In this document: positions 45,001-57,200 of the stretch, in pieces | Layout of the letters: each line of letters begins with the position of its first letter | How positions within the stretch are numbered: position 1 is the stretch's first letter | Origin: Cladopsammia gracilis | Taxonomy: Eukaryota > Cnidaria > Anthozoa > Scleractinia > Dendrophylliidae | Assembly: GCA_022457155.1 (NCBI GenBank) | Contig: JAJGOT010000506.1 | Location: forward strand, 186,001-250,000 | Direction: 5' to 3' | DNA length: 64,000 nucleotides | Made by a program: the position numbers and the translations under genes | The notes under the pieces: generated by a model | Databases searched by the model: none | What the model was told of the DNA's origin: nothing | What the model saw: the letters and a program-made list of their open reading frames with translations, nothing else

Positions 45001-46931
45001 AACTGGAATCGCTGATAAAGCCGGATGCACGTACTGATCCAAATAACTTAACATACACAGCTGCTGTTGTTCTTTTATCCCCAGAAATTCCATTAAACCT
45101 CCCCTTCCTGCCTTGGAAAAGACACCTCGAGATGTTTAGAGTGAAAAAGGCATTAAACAAGCATACAAAGACGGATTTATTATTGTAGAAGAATTCAGTG
45201 TCGGAAATAACGAGGGAAGATTTCCTACAGACTGTAGATTCGTCTTGTAGTATACCAACAGCTGTTTTGCAGTTCATAAACATGCAGTTGGTTATGAGGA
45301 CATTGAAACAGCTCACGTTAGGAAGAAGGAATCCATGTTTGTAGAATACAAGGTTTGAAAGAGTTAGCCTGAGAAGACGATTTCTAGCTTGTTTAAAAGT
45401 TAGACTATCAGACTTTTTGCAGAAGATATGCGCCTTCGAGAGCCAACCCTGTATTGTCAAACTTTTGTTCACCACTTCACTTGTACCGTCCATTTGTTCA
45501 CAACTGTATGGATGTGACTCACTTTCTGTTCCATCAAGACAAATCTTTCCTCCATCACTGACCATCAATAGCGCTTGTGATAGAGTCTGGCATGGCTCAT
45601 TCAAAGAACCGCATTTAGCGGAGTCTTGACCGCTTTGTTGAGAAACAAATAGGCAATTATTCAGATAACCTGCCTCGGCATCGACATCTGAAGAATAAGA
45701 AATTAAAAAGATATCAACAGCCTGTATATCAACGGGTGTCACCTCTTATTGCACGATCGCTTAAGGTGGCTCGCAATAGTTCCCCGCATTTTCCATCACT
45801 TATACTTTGACAGATCAATACTACCATTCTTCATCAGGCGATACTGCAATAATGGTACCAAACAAATCGCCAGTCATTGGTGAAGATGTTATGGTCATTG
45901 CTATGACATAACACGTTACCATAGCAACATCATAACCTGTTAAAAATACCGTTAATTTTAGCTTTTAGTCGTTTTCTTCTTCTCAGCTTCTCATTCTTTG
46001 CGGAGAACCCATTTGTTATTGTAGAATTGAAATAAGCATGTTGATTTACAACTTTTGGTAGTTTAAAAAAAATTCTTGCGAAGGGGTTCAGAGCCATATT
46101 AAATTTTCGAAAATTTAAGGTGGCTCTGAACCCCTTCCCCAAGAATTACTAGAAACTGTTGTCAGTTAACGCAAGACACAAGTAGGTATAAATTTATGAT
46201 ATCAACCGAGTTGTTCTTGCTGTTTTGTAATTAAGTTTCAAGGTTTTGATAATCCTTTAACTATCCATTGTTTCAGCCAGAAATGTAGTATACCCAAACC
46301 CTTGTAATCCGCAGTTAACACTTATAAGCGACGGCGAGGAGGGGAGAAGGGGTTATTTTACGGAATTAAATTCGCTAGCAGACACGCGCGAGAATCCACA
46401 CTTTAGGTGCTTCATGCCAGAAGTGAAAATTTGCAATTGAATTTGCATCATTGCGCCCGTATCCTAATTACGTTCAACACTTCGCGTATTCACGAGATAA
46501 TTAAGTCGAGTATTTGGACCCAACGGTGAAAAACGTGAAAAATAGATCTTAAGAAATGCCTGTGGGTCCAGGAGCACAAGATTCGGCATCATCCTAGTGT
46601 GGCAGAGAGTGCTGTGCGCTGTTTGTTCTCATCCTTGCTACGAGGTCCATTTGGTATCTCAGAAGCATTGTCAAGCTTTTCTGAACAATTGTTGTGGCCG
46701 GCCAAACATTCCACAATTTAACCATCGAGACGTTTGCGATAACAATTTTTAAACGGCCACATCTGTTCTCAGAACGGGGAAGTTGTTTTATCGCTGAACC
46801 CATCAATCGTCGCCACATTGGAATTTCAATAAATTGGCAATTGTGGAATTAACCTCTCACTTACCTCTTTGTTTCAAGTAAACGAGCATTACTGACAGAT
46901 GTAACCAGCACAAGCCCACGCGATAATACAT
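42063..46931 (-). CDS. Beta-helix/Cys-rich multi-pass membrane protein, two exons, with two apparent frameshifts
   Basis: Exon 1 is 46931-46865 and encodes the signal peptide MYYRVGLCWLHLSVMLVYLK. It is spliced in phase 1 at G|GTAAGTGAG to the acceptor TTCTTCAG at 45688. Exon 2 runs 45687-42063. Its N-terminal part has right-handed beta-helix-like repeats (for example CGSLNEPCQTLSQAL and repeated LxxNxxF units). A Cys-rich segment follows, then a membrane core of about nine or ten hydrophobic helices. The 3' open frame from 44540 to 42063 is 825 codons long: residues 210-363 are Cys-rich, the first membrane segment is near 366-384, and LKIIFYFYQV is at about 424-432. Similarity moves from frame to frame near 44855 and near 44570, so the gene is either broken or misassembled there. 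Function is unknown; it is probably a cell-surface receptor or channel-like protein. It shares its membrane core with the gene at 50860-62760. Confidence 0.75.
45688..46864 (-). other. Intron 1 of the beta-helix membrane gene
   Basis: Contains a 77-bp hairpin at 46072-46148 (AATTCTTGCGAAGGGGTTCA and near complement). An EGF-like fragment may be present at 46600-46760 on the minus strand (spaced Cys and Asn with stops), too weak to call an exon. Confidence 0.45.
46865..46931 (-). other. Signal-peptide exon of the beta-helix membrane gene
   Basis: This 67-bp coding exon is too short to appear as a large ORF. It begins with ATG at 46931-46929 and encodes 22 residues with a hydrophobic centre (VGLCWLHLSVMLVY). 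The donor GTAAGTGAG is close to the consensus. The leftover G plus AT of the next exon makes Asp, giving KQRDVDAEAGYLNNC across the junction. Without this exon the main ORF would begin in intron sequence at a spurious ATG. Confidence 0.7.
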
Positions 46932-47340
46932 CTCGGTGGTGCACTGGCATGAAATGATTGTGAAGCGCCGGTATTAAATTGACGGTTGTACCGTATATTC
47001 ATTGGGAAAGCGACGCTTGATATTAAGAAATATTGACATAGTGCGGCGCGGCAAAATATGGCATTGCGGTCATTTCTATACTTAAGTGGATTGGAACATT
47101 AAAAAGGTAGTCATGGTTACTCGTCTATGCCGGGGAACATTCGAAAAATTGCACGTCCTGAAGAAGACAAACTGATGTTTTTTTCCTTTAATACAAAAAC
47201 GCTCCCAAACTGGGACTGTACGTGGAGGGTAAAGCTAAGTTTTAACAGTAAAATTTACCTTCTAAATATATTTAAAACAACATAATTATATAAATTTCTG
47301 AATGTCAGCAATTTGGTTTGCATCACTTTTATTTTTAGAC
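46932..47340. other. 5' flank of the beta-helix membrane gene
   Basis: Presumed promoter region of the minus-strand gene. I see no TATA box or other motif worth naming. Confidence 0.4.
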
Positions 47341-47349
47341 GTTACTCTG

Positions 47350-47655
47350 CCATACAAGCAAGGTAAATCTGACAAGTGCAATACTGATTTGTGCGCCAAA
47401 CTGCCTGATATATGTTTTGTAACAAGCATGTCAAGGAATCCAATCTTAGTGCTGATAATCTACGTTTAAATGAAGTCAAATTACAAACCAATTTTTCGAT
47501 ACTTTTCATTTTTCGGAACTAGGATGGTTTTTCTTTCATACAAGCGAGGAAAAACCGACAAGTGCAATATCTGTGCGCCAAACTGCCTGATATATGTTTT
47601 GTAACAAGCATGTCAAGGAATCCAATCTTAGTGCTGAGAATCTACGTTTAAATCT
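47350..47655 (+). repeat. Direct duplication of about 120 bp
   Basis: Segments 47350-47473 and 47537-47655 share long identical stretches such as TGTGCGCCAAACTGCCTGAT and ATCTACGTTTAAAT. They are adjacent, in the same orientation, and over 90% alike by eye. Confidence 0.75.
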
Positions 47656-47660
47656 ACGTT

Positions 47661-48142
47661 TTTATGGGTCGACCATAGCACTATAATTTACACACAGAGT
47701 TAATTCTCTGATTCCTTGTTTGTATCACCAGTACTACGGTGGCTCAACATTTATTTGTACCCTTTACATTCTCATTGCCACGAATTACCACCTTATTACC
47801 CACGATCTACACCCGTACGGCCTCGTGGCTCAAGCGGTAGAGCGACGGAAGATCAAATCCAGAGGTCGTGGGTTCGAATCCCACCGAGGTCAAAGATTTT
47901 TTTCTTTCCCTCGTGTGGTCCCTCATTTCCTTACTAGGGCTAACGCTCAGTACAGGGAAATTTATGGGTTGACCTTAGCACTATAACTTACACACAGAGT
48001 TAATTCTCTAATTCCTTGTTTGTATCACCAGTGCTGCGTGGCTCAACATTTATTTGTACCCTTCACATTCTCACTGCCACGAATTATCACCTAATTACCC
48101 ACGATCTGCTCCCGTACGCCTCGTGGCTCAAGCGGTAGAGTG
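47661..48142 (+). repeat. Direct duplication of about 180 bp ending in a tRNA-like segment
   Basis: 47661-47842 and 47960-48142 are about 90% alike by eye, including ACACAGAGTTAATTCTCT and CCTCGTGGCTCAAGCGGTAG. In the first copy the tRNA-like segment is full length; in the second it stops after the D arm. Confidence 0.75.
47819..47891 (+). pseudogene. tRNA-like sequence or SINE head, not a functional tRNA
   Basis: The acceptor stem GGCCTCG/CGAGGTC forms seven pairs with one G-U. The D stem GCTC/GAGC and the T arm GTGGG-TTCGAAT-CCCAC are perfect. The anticodon stem does not pair, and the position before the anticodon is not T. It is therefore a decayed tRNA or a tRNA-derived retroposon head. 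Confidence 0.6.
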
Positions 48143-48235
48143 AGTCAATTTTTCGATACTTTTCATTTTTCGGAACTACGATGGCTATGACCTTTCAATC
48201 AGAAATGACAACCTCATATATATAAACGCTCAATA

Positions 48236-48797
48236 TTCTTGGCTTTCACTTACGTCATATCAAAATTCAGAAGCATTAAAAAATAGATTTCGAATCCAAA
48301 ATGTTTATGGAATTGTAAAGAGTTTAAAACTACACATCTCGGCCAAATTTTGAAGCGCAAAAGCATTTCGTTCAAGAGTTATAGGCGAACGAGTATTAGA
48401 TATTTTTATTAAGAAACTGTATGGAACGGCCATCTTTGTGCCCGAGGGGCACAAAGATGGCGGCCAAAAATTCAAAGTCTTAATTACACCAAAAATCACA
48501 TCCAAAAATATTGTATTTACTATAAGCTCAATTAACTCGGCTTATAAGCACTTATAATGCAAACAATAACTTTCAGCTGATTCAATTTTGTTTATTTTCG
48601 CGGCTTATCTGAAATAGCGTGACGCATTGCGTGACACATTTAAAACCTTTGTAAATCGGAAGCAAAACATCGTTAAAACCTGAAACTTTTTGTGAAAGAT
48701 TATAACACTTGTATCCACATACCGTGTTAGAAACAGCTTTGTAGGACGTTTTCTTTAGATTTTTTTAATTTTTATGACGTCATGTGAAAGCCAAGAA
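48236..48797. mobile_element. 562-bp mariner-type MITE, copy B
   Basis: Same ends (TTCTTGGCTTTCAC and complement), TA flanks at 48234-48235 and 48798-48799, and nearly the same length as 19314-19877. The central palindrome here is CCATCTTTGTGCCC/GGGCACAAAGATGG, so the position is kept but part of the sequence has changed. Confidence 0.75.
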
Positions 48798-48799
48798 TA

Positions 48800-50705
48800 A
48801 AGGTAAAAATCATTATGTCGAAACCACGTGTTTACAAACCACACTTGCGTTTTCATCGGGTTGACAATGTAATCTATTGCGTAAAATAAGAAAATGATGT
48901 TAGCGACTTAAAAGAAAATGTTAACGTCTGAATGACCTGAACATGTCACATTTTTTTAATATCATAAATGTCAATTCTATCGCCATAGGAAAATATTGAA
49001 AGTACTTATTAAAACAAAAATGATTACAAAATTTATTGTTGATATATAATCAATACAATGTACGAGAATTTAGTGATTCGTTGTGGATTCCGGTTTATTT
49101 CACTAACGGAACAGAATGGACATAAAATTTAGGATTCCATCCTATCAAACGACCTCATGTACAGTATAATAAAACTCAAACGTTAGAATCTCATTATATG
49201 ACTAAACGCTTTACATTAGAAGGATAAAGGGTTTTCCGAAGGATAACCTCGAAGGTTTGGTTAACTTTCCAAGTGTCTCTTGATATTAAATATATTGCGT
49301 GCAATACCACACTGTAAACACTGGAAAAACTTCCCGATTACTGAGCAACCGAGAAAATGTACATGCATATTATATGATGGCAGTGATATTACATATTTTC
49401 AATAGAAGCATAGAAGCGGATATCTCCGTGATTTCGAACTTTTAAATAGACGTTTTGACGGCAATAGTATTGACGTAAGAGTAACAGTTTTATCTCTGAC
49501 TTTTCGATGGTCTAGCCTTTGCTAGGCAACCCAGGTATTAATAATAAATCATTTCGATACAATCAAGTAAAACGGGGAAAGAAAAATAACGAATGCTTAA
49601 GTTAAGTTCCCTTGCAATATCAACCAATTATTTATTTCCGGTTCGTTCATGTGAATCGTTGAAAATGAACTTTGAAGAATAATCCTAAAATAAATCTAAC
49701 CGAAACTTTAAAGAATTAAAAATGCTCAGTATCATTTGGCCATAGATGACAAAGTTAACAAGGAAGACAAATGTTGCGGAATTGAAACACACAATAGACA
49801 TCCGGTTTCCAGATTAAAGAATACAGATTATATGCCCACTTTTAGCTCCGGGTTCGTCCAATTCTCCGCCATGTTTTGGGGTGATCGAACACACGAATGA
49901 CGTCACAAATGCCATTTTGGCCGCGCTAAAAATGTCGCAAACTTCAGCACAGAGGGCCCACACAAACTGTGCGACCGTTCGTATTTTTTAAGTTAGAGGA
50001 AATGTATGGGAATATCGAAAATGTTCACTTATCGTAATATTCTGTGATTAATATTCATATATAAGATCACGATAAACGTATTTTTACCTGAAATGTTGTG
50101 TGTTGTCGTTCTTGTAGCTAAAAACGGCGAATTTAAGCGATTTGAAGGGTTTTGCATCGGACGTTTACCTGAGCGTAATTGGTAGAGAGAGAAGGGAGGA
50201 AAGCTGGATTTTGGAACGGTCCAGCGCCGGGACGATTTTTACCAAGAAATTCCCATCACACAACTTCCAAACCGCGTACTAGGCAAGCTGAAACCCATAG
50301 GTTTCTTCTCGTACCATTACATTTAAAATCCGTCCAAAACTCGAAGCGCTAGACTCCAAATAATATCGAGAAATCCAGCATTCGAAGCTTGAATGAGCCG
50401 CGGCTGGTAAAATGTGTGCCGGCCTCCAACAGTCACGCCGTTTGCTTTTTGTTTGGGGAGGGTGAGGTAGGGAGGAGGAGGGGGCCACCTGATTTCGTAA
50501 GAGTTTGGCCCATAAACCGTGTCTATTTATAAAAAAAATATTGGCTCTCCCAGATTTGAAAAAAGCAAAACGCAAAACATAAGCAAGTAAATGCATTTGC
50601 CTTAGCGGACTGGTCTGATTTTTGGGGTTTTGGATGAACGACTTTCGATAAGACCAAACAATTCCTTTGTAAGTGACCAAGTTATTAACAGGGTAGTGTT
50701 AAGGT
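48800..50705. other. Intergenic between the two membrane-protein genes
   Basis: No gene seen. A stretch around 49850-49970 (ATTCTCCGCCATGTTTTGGG, GACGTCACAAATGCCATTTT) resembles dispersed cnidarian repeats but has no definable ends. Confidence 0.4.
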
Positions 50706-50708
50706 AGG

Positions 50709-50776
50709 GTTCCCAGGGTCTCCCTTCCTCCCGCTCCTCTCTCGCTCCAGGGAACGGGAAGGGAGACCCTGGGAAC
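50709..50776. repeat. Hairpin GTTCCCAGGGTCTCCCTTCC
   Basis: 20-bp arms at 50709-50728 and 50757-50776 are exact complements across a 28-bp loop. It lies 84 bp beyond the stop of the GCC2/GCC3 gene, probably in its 3' UTR. Confidence 0.7.
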
Positions 50777-50859
50777 GAGGCTGAGCTATGAAACAAACAT
50801 GCATATTACGAGTGTCTCAGTTTAACTAATTACCACTTTATCAGTACTTTTTCTTTTAC

Positions 50860-51266
50860 TTAAAGTGCAGTGTTGTATGTCTCGTTTGGCTTTGGCCTCG
50901 CAAAGTTGATACTGACGAGAGTGATATCACTCTGGGGAGTCGTGCTTCTGGTCCGTTTTCCAATTTTCCTTCCTGTTTGCTCAGCTGTTTCACCGCTGCT
51001 GTTATGAAGCTCTTCTGTTTGGGTGGTTTCTTCTCCTTCAAGCGCAGCATTTACTACTCCACTCTCTTTCAAACTGCTTGACATCGACGGCATTTCAATT
51101 TTACCCGTTTGTAGTTGCTGCTTGAGAATATTCCTACCAGCCATTCCCCGTATTTCTCCCTGCAATTCATTCAGAGGTAGCAGCAAGGCCAGACAACAAG
51201 AGAAGGACCATTTAGGATTCTTGCGCCATTCTTTTATGTACCGATAAACGTAAACAATGCACTGGG
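50860..51266 (-). other. Last exon, cytoplasmic tail of the GCC2/GCC3 membrane gene
   Basis: The acceptor TTTCTGAATTTTCAG precedes codons QCIVYVYRYIKEWRKNPKW, which complete the last membrane helix begun by ILVIGANTLVIGPLG in the previous exon. The tail is polar with many Ser, Thr, Glu and Lys. It ends in NETYNTAL followed by a stop at 50860. If the preceding exon is read through instead of spliced, it gives an unrelated tail after GPLGG. The phase and the helix continuity favour the splice across 51267-53827. Confidence 0.65.
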
Positions 51267-54200
51267 CTGAAAATTCAGAAAGAAAGGCAAGTTGAAACGT
51301 TACGCGTGAGAAAATCTGCGGGAAAAGAAACCCACCTTGAGTTGTCTTTTTACTTAAAGGAGCAGTATCATGGGGATTTGGTGTCATTTCAAAAAACAAA
51401 AAAGATGTTTCTGTGTTAACAGAAACCGAAAAATAATGGTCCAGTTTTGTGACAAGTTACCACAAAATTACCAAACCTGTCGATGAATATCTCCAGTCAT
51501 AGACGGACTGACTTTCAATGAATTGCAACTTGAAAAAAGTTAGTCTAACTTTTTCAAGTTCCCATATTTTTGTTTCCAAAATGGGCTAGAACAGACTTTC
51601 TTTGTCATAGTGGTCAATTGTTATTTTGTAAATAAATAAAGGTATTTATTTAAGCATGGTTTTGACCAAAAATGGTCAAATTCCCCGTGACACTCCCCCG
51701 TTAACCTTAAAAAATATTCAGTAAACAAGAGGAGTGATTATTGGAAGACAAGACGGAAGAAATGTCAACTGAAGGAATGTACATTTAATAAGAATAAAAA
51801 ATAATAATTACCACACCAACTCATATTTGTATCGTTTTAGTAGAATTACTATTTGAAATTATAAAAATGTGTGCATGCCAATTTATTGTTCTTACAATAT
51901 ATTCATTCGTTATGATGTAGTACTGCCCGGTATCTACTCGCAGCATTTCACTTACAATAATTACAACCTCTAGTTTACAACTAAATTAAACATGGCTGTA
52001 CAAATAAATTCAAACTTACTTCAATCTTCCTTCCGCAACTTTGTTACTGAACACATGTTTCATCTTTTGCACAATCACTTTGACATACTCTATCCCTGTA
52101 CCTGGTCAATTATACGATCCTGCCCCTGCCATCCCTAATGTTTTTTTAAGCGTTTCTTAAATTTGGCGTATTTTGGTTGATCGTGTTTTAATTATTACCT
52201 GTACCTTGGGAGGTGCCTCGCATGGGTCCTCGTGTCCCGTTCGCACCTGCCCTTTTGACCTTAGCACTTTAATTCACTTTGTACATATATTTCATTTTCT
52301 CTTTGATGTTTAATTTGTTGTATGTAACATGTGTAATGGTCAATAAAGCTGTTAAAAAAAAAAAACAGTAAATCTATTGAATGGATACAATAATGAGTTC
52401 TTCGCGATTTGCACCTCAATAACAATAACAGTTATTTCAAACAGTAAGTCTACTGAATGGATACAAATACGAGTTCTTCGCGATTTACTCAAGCATGTTA
52501 AGGCATGGCTCAGAACCTAATTTGCATAAAACCTGAAAACGATCATAACTTTAAAGTGATTCACATGAACAGGCTCAAACTTAGCAGCAGGATAAAACTT
52601 GATAACCTTGAACCATTGTTTACTTTAAATGTCGCATATTTGCATCACGTGACCTGTTATGATTGTTTTCCTACACAAAAATAAAATTGAAAATGGGGTG
52701 CCGAGATGGCATATAATGGAAATAAATTGAACCGTTAATGTATTTGTATGCTTCTCCCCTATATGAATCTGGCCGGAATGGTTGACTATGACTTACAGTT
52801 AAAAGGTTATTTCGTAAAACAGGTCACGTGACATATTTTGTCTCTTAATAACTTGTTAATAAAATACAAAAATTGTCCATTCCGGGCAGGGATAGTATTT
52901 ATGCATTGAGGCAAACAATTGCTTATGATTTTCTCTTGACTAAAGTTAACCATCCTTACCCCATTTGAAGTTTCCTTTTTGTCCAAATTATGACGTCATC
53001 AGACACGTGACCACAATAATCAAACCTTAAGTTATTTAAGGACGCTTAATCCAATTTGTTGTATACTTTTGGTGACTCTTGGGGCTAAAATACATTACTT
53101 CCAAAGGAAAAAAGAATTTACTTCGCGGGGGTCTACACCAAGGGACGAGCCATGCCTTAACATGCTTGAGTACGCCTCAATAACAACAATAATTTCAAAC
53201 ACTAAGTCTATTGATGAATGGATACAAATACGAGTTCTTCACGACTGCACCTCAATAACAATGGATATAAATATGAGTTCTTCGCGATTTGTGCCTCAAA
53301 ATAACGATAACAGTAACTTCAAACAGCAACACTGGGCAGATAATTCAGGGACAACGTCTCTGTGTCAGGGATGGATCTACTTTCAAGAGCATAAAGATAA
53401 AGTCAATCTCCTTTGGCAAAGGGCTGATCTACAGTGGAAGCGGTCCATTGTTCGAATCGGCAAACTCTGAGCACATACAACGTTGTAATACTCATAAAAT
53501 AACATTGTCTTCCCCGTGAAATGTCACTAAATCGTTCGTGACCTTGATGAATGCTTCCAACAACAAATACGTTTGAATTCGCATGATTAATTTGCGAATA
53601 CGAACACTTACATGTACCTTGAATTTGAGGTGACACCGATGACACCGCTGGACACACGCCTGCTCAAAATCGTGACTAACAAAAAAATGGCCATAAATCG
53701 AAATGAATTCAAGCTACACAGCGATCCCGTCATGAATAGTGTGCTGCTCGCCTGGAAACTCGCAGCAATTATTGTTAAGCTTTAATTATTCTGTTTTTGA
53801 AAAACAAAATTGAGTTTCTATGCTTACCGCCAAGAGGACCGATGACTAAAGTGTTTGCTCCAATCACTAATATCTTGAACATGATGTTATCCACATATGG
53901 ATCGACTGAGGTAGAAATGTTCTCTTTGGGAATTTTACTTACAGCTCCTATCCCCAGATTAACGATCGTGACAACGAGAGATATCAGCATCAACCTGTTT
54001 TCGAACGGATCTGCTATGGGATGTTTATACGCAAAGAAGACCCCATAGATACTTGACAACGCACAGGCTAACCCAACATATGCCCTGCTCTCGCCTCCCA
54101 CAAGGAGTAATCCGGATGTCAGAACTATCTTGCGTACTGTTTCCACTAGTTCCCAATACCACGCATGGGGATTGTAATTTTCATACAGGAATCGTAAGCC

Positions 54201-57200
54201 AGTGAGTAGTTCCGTTCTTTGTTCTGGAGTGTCAGATGTGTCATGTTCGTCTTCGTTTTTGGTTTGGCCAAGCGTCTTTCGTTGTTTCCAAAGAACAATC
54301 AGCAATGCAGTTGGCAAAAAAAGTATGTAGCCAACCGCAACATATGCCACGATAACTGATCGACTGTATTCTGAACCTCCACAGTCAATGCTGTAGTCTG
54401 CCTTCAGGAACTTGGGGCACTCTTCTGGTTTTTCACTTTCATCAGCACATAGCCTGTGGCAGGCAACGGGGAGCACCTTTGCTGTTTTAGAGCACGTACT
54501 TAGGTACGTTACGTAGAGGAAGAAAAACAAGCTTCGATATATCAGCTCTTTCGTCTTAGAGGTTTTCAAGGCTTTCTGTTCTTCGTCTAACGATTTACGC
54601 AAGAGAGCCAACTTAACGATTCCGTAAACGGTGAATAAGATAATTATGACTCCACCATTCATTGCGAGTATGGCAAATAAGCTTCCAAATGCATTGACTT
54701 TCAAATCTGTAAACAAACACTGAACAGGAGCAATGTGTAAAACATTAAGTTGCAGCATCTCAGAATATTTTCCGATAACAGCAAGTGTGTCTGGCCATTT
54801 TATGTACCTAAATGCTTCCAGAAGCCCAAATGTTACCTGATAAAAATCGATTACAATCTTTAGCCTGCCCAGAATAATGTCCGCTGGCGAACGATTTTTA
54901 TTTTTGTTGTTTTTCTTCTTGCTCCTCCACACTAGAACTGCAGTGATTATTAAAATAACTGCCCCCAGGATAGAAAGTTGTATGAACATCCATCTCTTCG
55001 TTGGACACGATTTACATTCTTGAAGCTGCTTATAGTACCCTTCACTGCATACCTCGCACAGAGGCCCTTCGTAGCCATTGTCGCATAAAGAATCAAAACC
55101 TCCTTTGCACGATTCCTTCCTTGGACATCTGTGTGGTTTGGGTAGATTGTGTGGATACTTAGTAGAAGAATAATTGGGAAACAAGCGGTCCATGTGTTCA
55201 GCACGATCAACGGTAACGTTATTAAGCCGGATTTTGTTCGTGAAATGTTTATAAATTGTTTTATGACTTTCATTTTTCCACCTCCACCAATAACCAGCCT
55301 TTAGTGTAGCGAAGTCGTCCTCGCACTTTAACCCATCATTGCTACATGGCCTGCATCCTTCAAAAAGGGCAGTGCGATAAAAGTTATCCAAGCATTTACA
55401 AGCTCGAAATCCGGCGAAATAGTCTGTGTTAGTTCCTATTCAAACAGAGGATAGAATGATATTTATTGAATTGTATTCAAATTAGTCCAGTCAATCTACG
55501 GTTTAACATCAAACAAATTTGCAACATAATTTTTCTCAACTCCATACGATCAAGAGTGGTCTACTTAACAACATACTAAAAATTCCCACAAATCCATTCT
55601 GTGAAACTTGTCAAAATTCGTCATTGAAAATTATAATCTTTTACCACAGCTGGGAATACGAGTTGATTTAGATCACACTTTCAAAAAAGAAAGGCTTTTA
55701 ATGCGTGTAATTCTTAAACAGAAAATACTTACATAGAGGAAAAAGTTCTTAATCATTTATGTTTGTTTGAAAAATGTGTGACATTGTTTCGTTATTTAAG
55801 TAATATACGCTGGACAAATTTCGAGTTTTTTCACAGGGCCCATGGGGCGATTAATATGCTTTCTGGAAACAACGGACGCCATTTATTTTGAATTCGACAT
55901 CATTCATCTTGTAAATATAAGACGATATCACCAGGATACCCTGGTACCTTATATCTATTCGAGGCCAGAATAAAAGCGCTACAGGCCATGATTATTGCAC
56001 GTGTTTCTGTGTGAGCTGCAGTTTGCAGCTTCATGAAATATCCTTTACAGCCATGCTCCGTCACGCGTGACCAATATTTTTGAAAATCAAGTTTACGCGT
56101 CGGTTTTGTAAATTCATTCCGAGATTCGGAATTCCCGTGAGAATTTTACCGCATTTTCGGAACAAAGGCCGTGTTTTCACGAGCGATTTTTCAAGTCGCT
56201 GAGCGAGTGACAGTCGGAAATCTCGTGTAAACAGTTGCTTGTCCAACTCGCTTAAAGTTAAGCGAGTCGGCGAACTACAATAGAATTCTCATTAAATTTA
56301 AGCCACCAAACCAGGTCGCTTAAGCTTGTCGGCAATTAAACAACAAAGAGGGGCATTGTACTGTCGTTCTTTTGTGTTCTAATTTTCTATTGTTTTAACA
56401 AAAGAAAATATATCGCGCATGGTATAAGAAAAATGAATAAAGTTCTGTCCGTGAAAACGCATAAATTTTTTAAGCTGCTTAACGCGGTCAGTAAACAAAT
56501 TACCTACAGGAATGTTAAGCGAGAAAAACCGCCTCGTGAAAACACAGCCAATAAGCAACAAAAGTTAAATGTTACATATCCGAACAATATTAGGTTTTTT
56601 ATGCGTGTAGCGAAGTTATTTTTCCGTTAACTCGTGACTTTCAAAGTGTTTTCCAGAGAGATCTTCAAGGTTTCATTCAAATATCGGACGTTACATAGAG
56701 GATATTATATGGCCGCGCGAAGATACGAAATTTCTCTTCGAGTGTTGAAAAATATTTCACGAGTGAGCGCAGCGAACGAGTGAAATATTTTTCAACACGA
56801 GAAGAGAAATTTCGTATCTTCAAGCGGCCATGTAATGTTCTGTTTATTATATAAACACCAATGAAATCAAACCATTTAACTTTAATATTTTTTTGTAGTG
56901 AAAAGTAGAACAACGTGTAAGAACTAAAATATGGAAGAAGTATACGGCCTTTATTTAAATGCGTGAACGAAATACATATTCCTTTCTTTTACAATGTAAT
57001 AAAGGGCTATCCTAAAATAATGCCCCATAGAATTTTAAGATTTCTGAAAAAAAGCCAGCTTAATTAGCAACAATATTTTTAGACATCAACTTGAAGACTA
57101 ATAGTTTCTCTCTATTCATGTCCAGTGTAAGAGAAAGAGCGAGAAAAACGTCCAATGCCAAAAATTTAACAAGGAGCTCGCAAAAAAAAAAGCACTTTAT

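Noticed and set aside
47819..47891. Functional tRNA gene
   Set aside because: The anticodon stem cannot pair and the loop lacks the T before the anticodon. A near copy 300 bp away is truncated, as for a retroposon.
50279..50680. 133-residue minus-strand ORF downstream of the GCC2/GCC3 gene
   Set aside because: Low-complexity, no recognisable domain, and it lies beyond the stop codon of that gene.
53069..53470. 133-residue plus-strand ORF
   Set aside because: It runs across the end of a MITE and the 74-bp tandem repeat, antisense in the intron of the GCC2/GCC3 gene.
53775..53827. In-frame C-terminus GKHRNSILFFKNRIIKA of the big membrane exon
   Set aside because: A strong donor at 53828 and a phase-matched acceptor at 51267 continue the last helix, so this stretch is intron.
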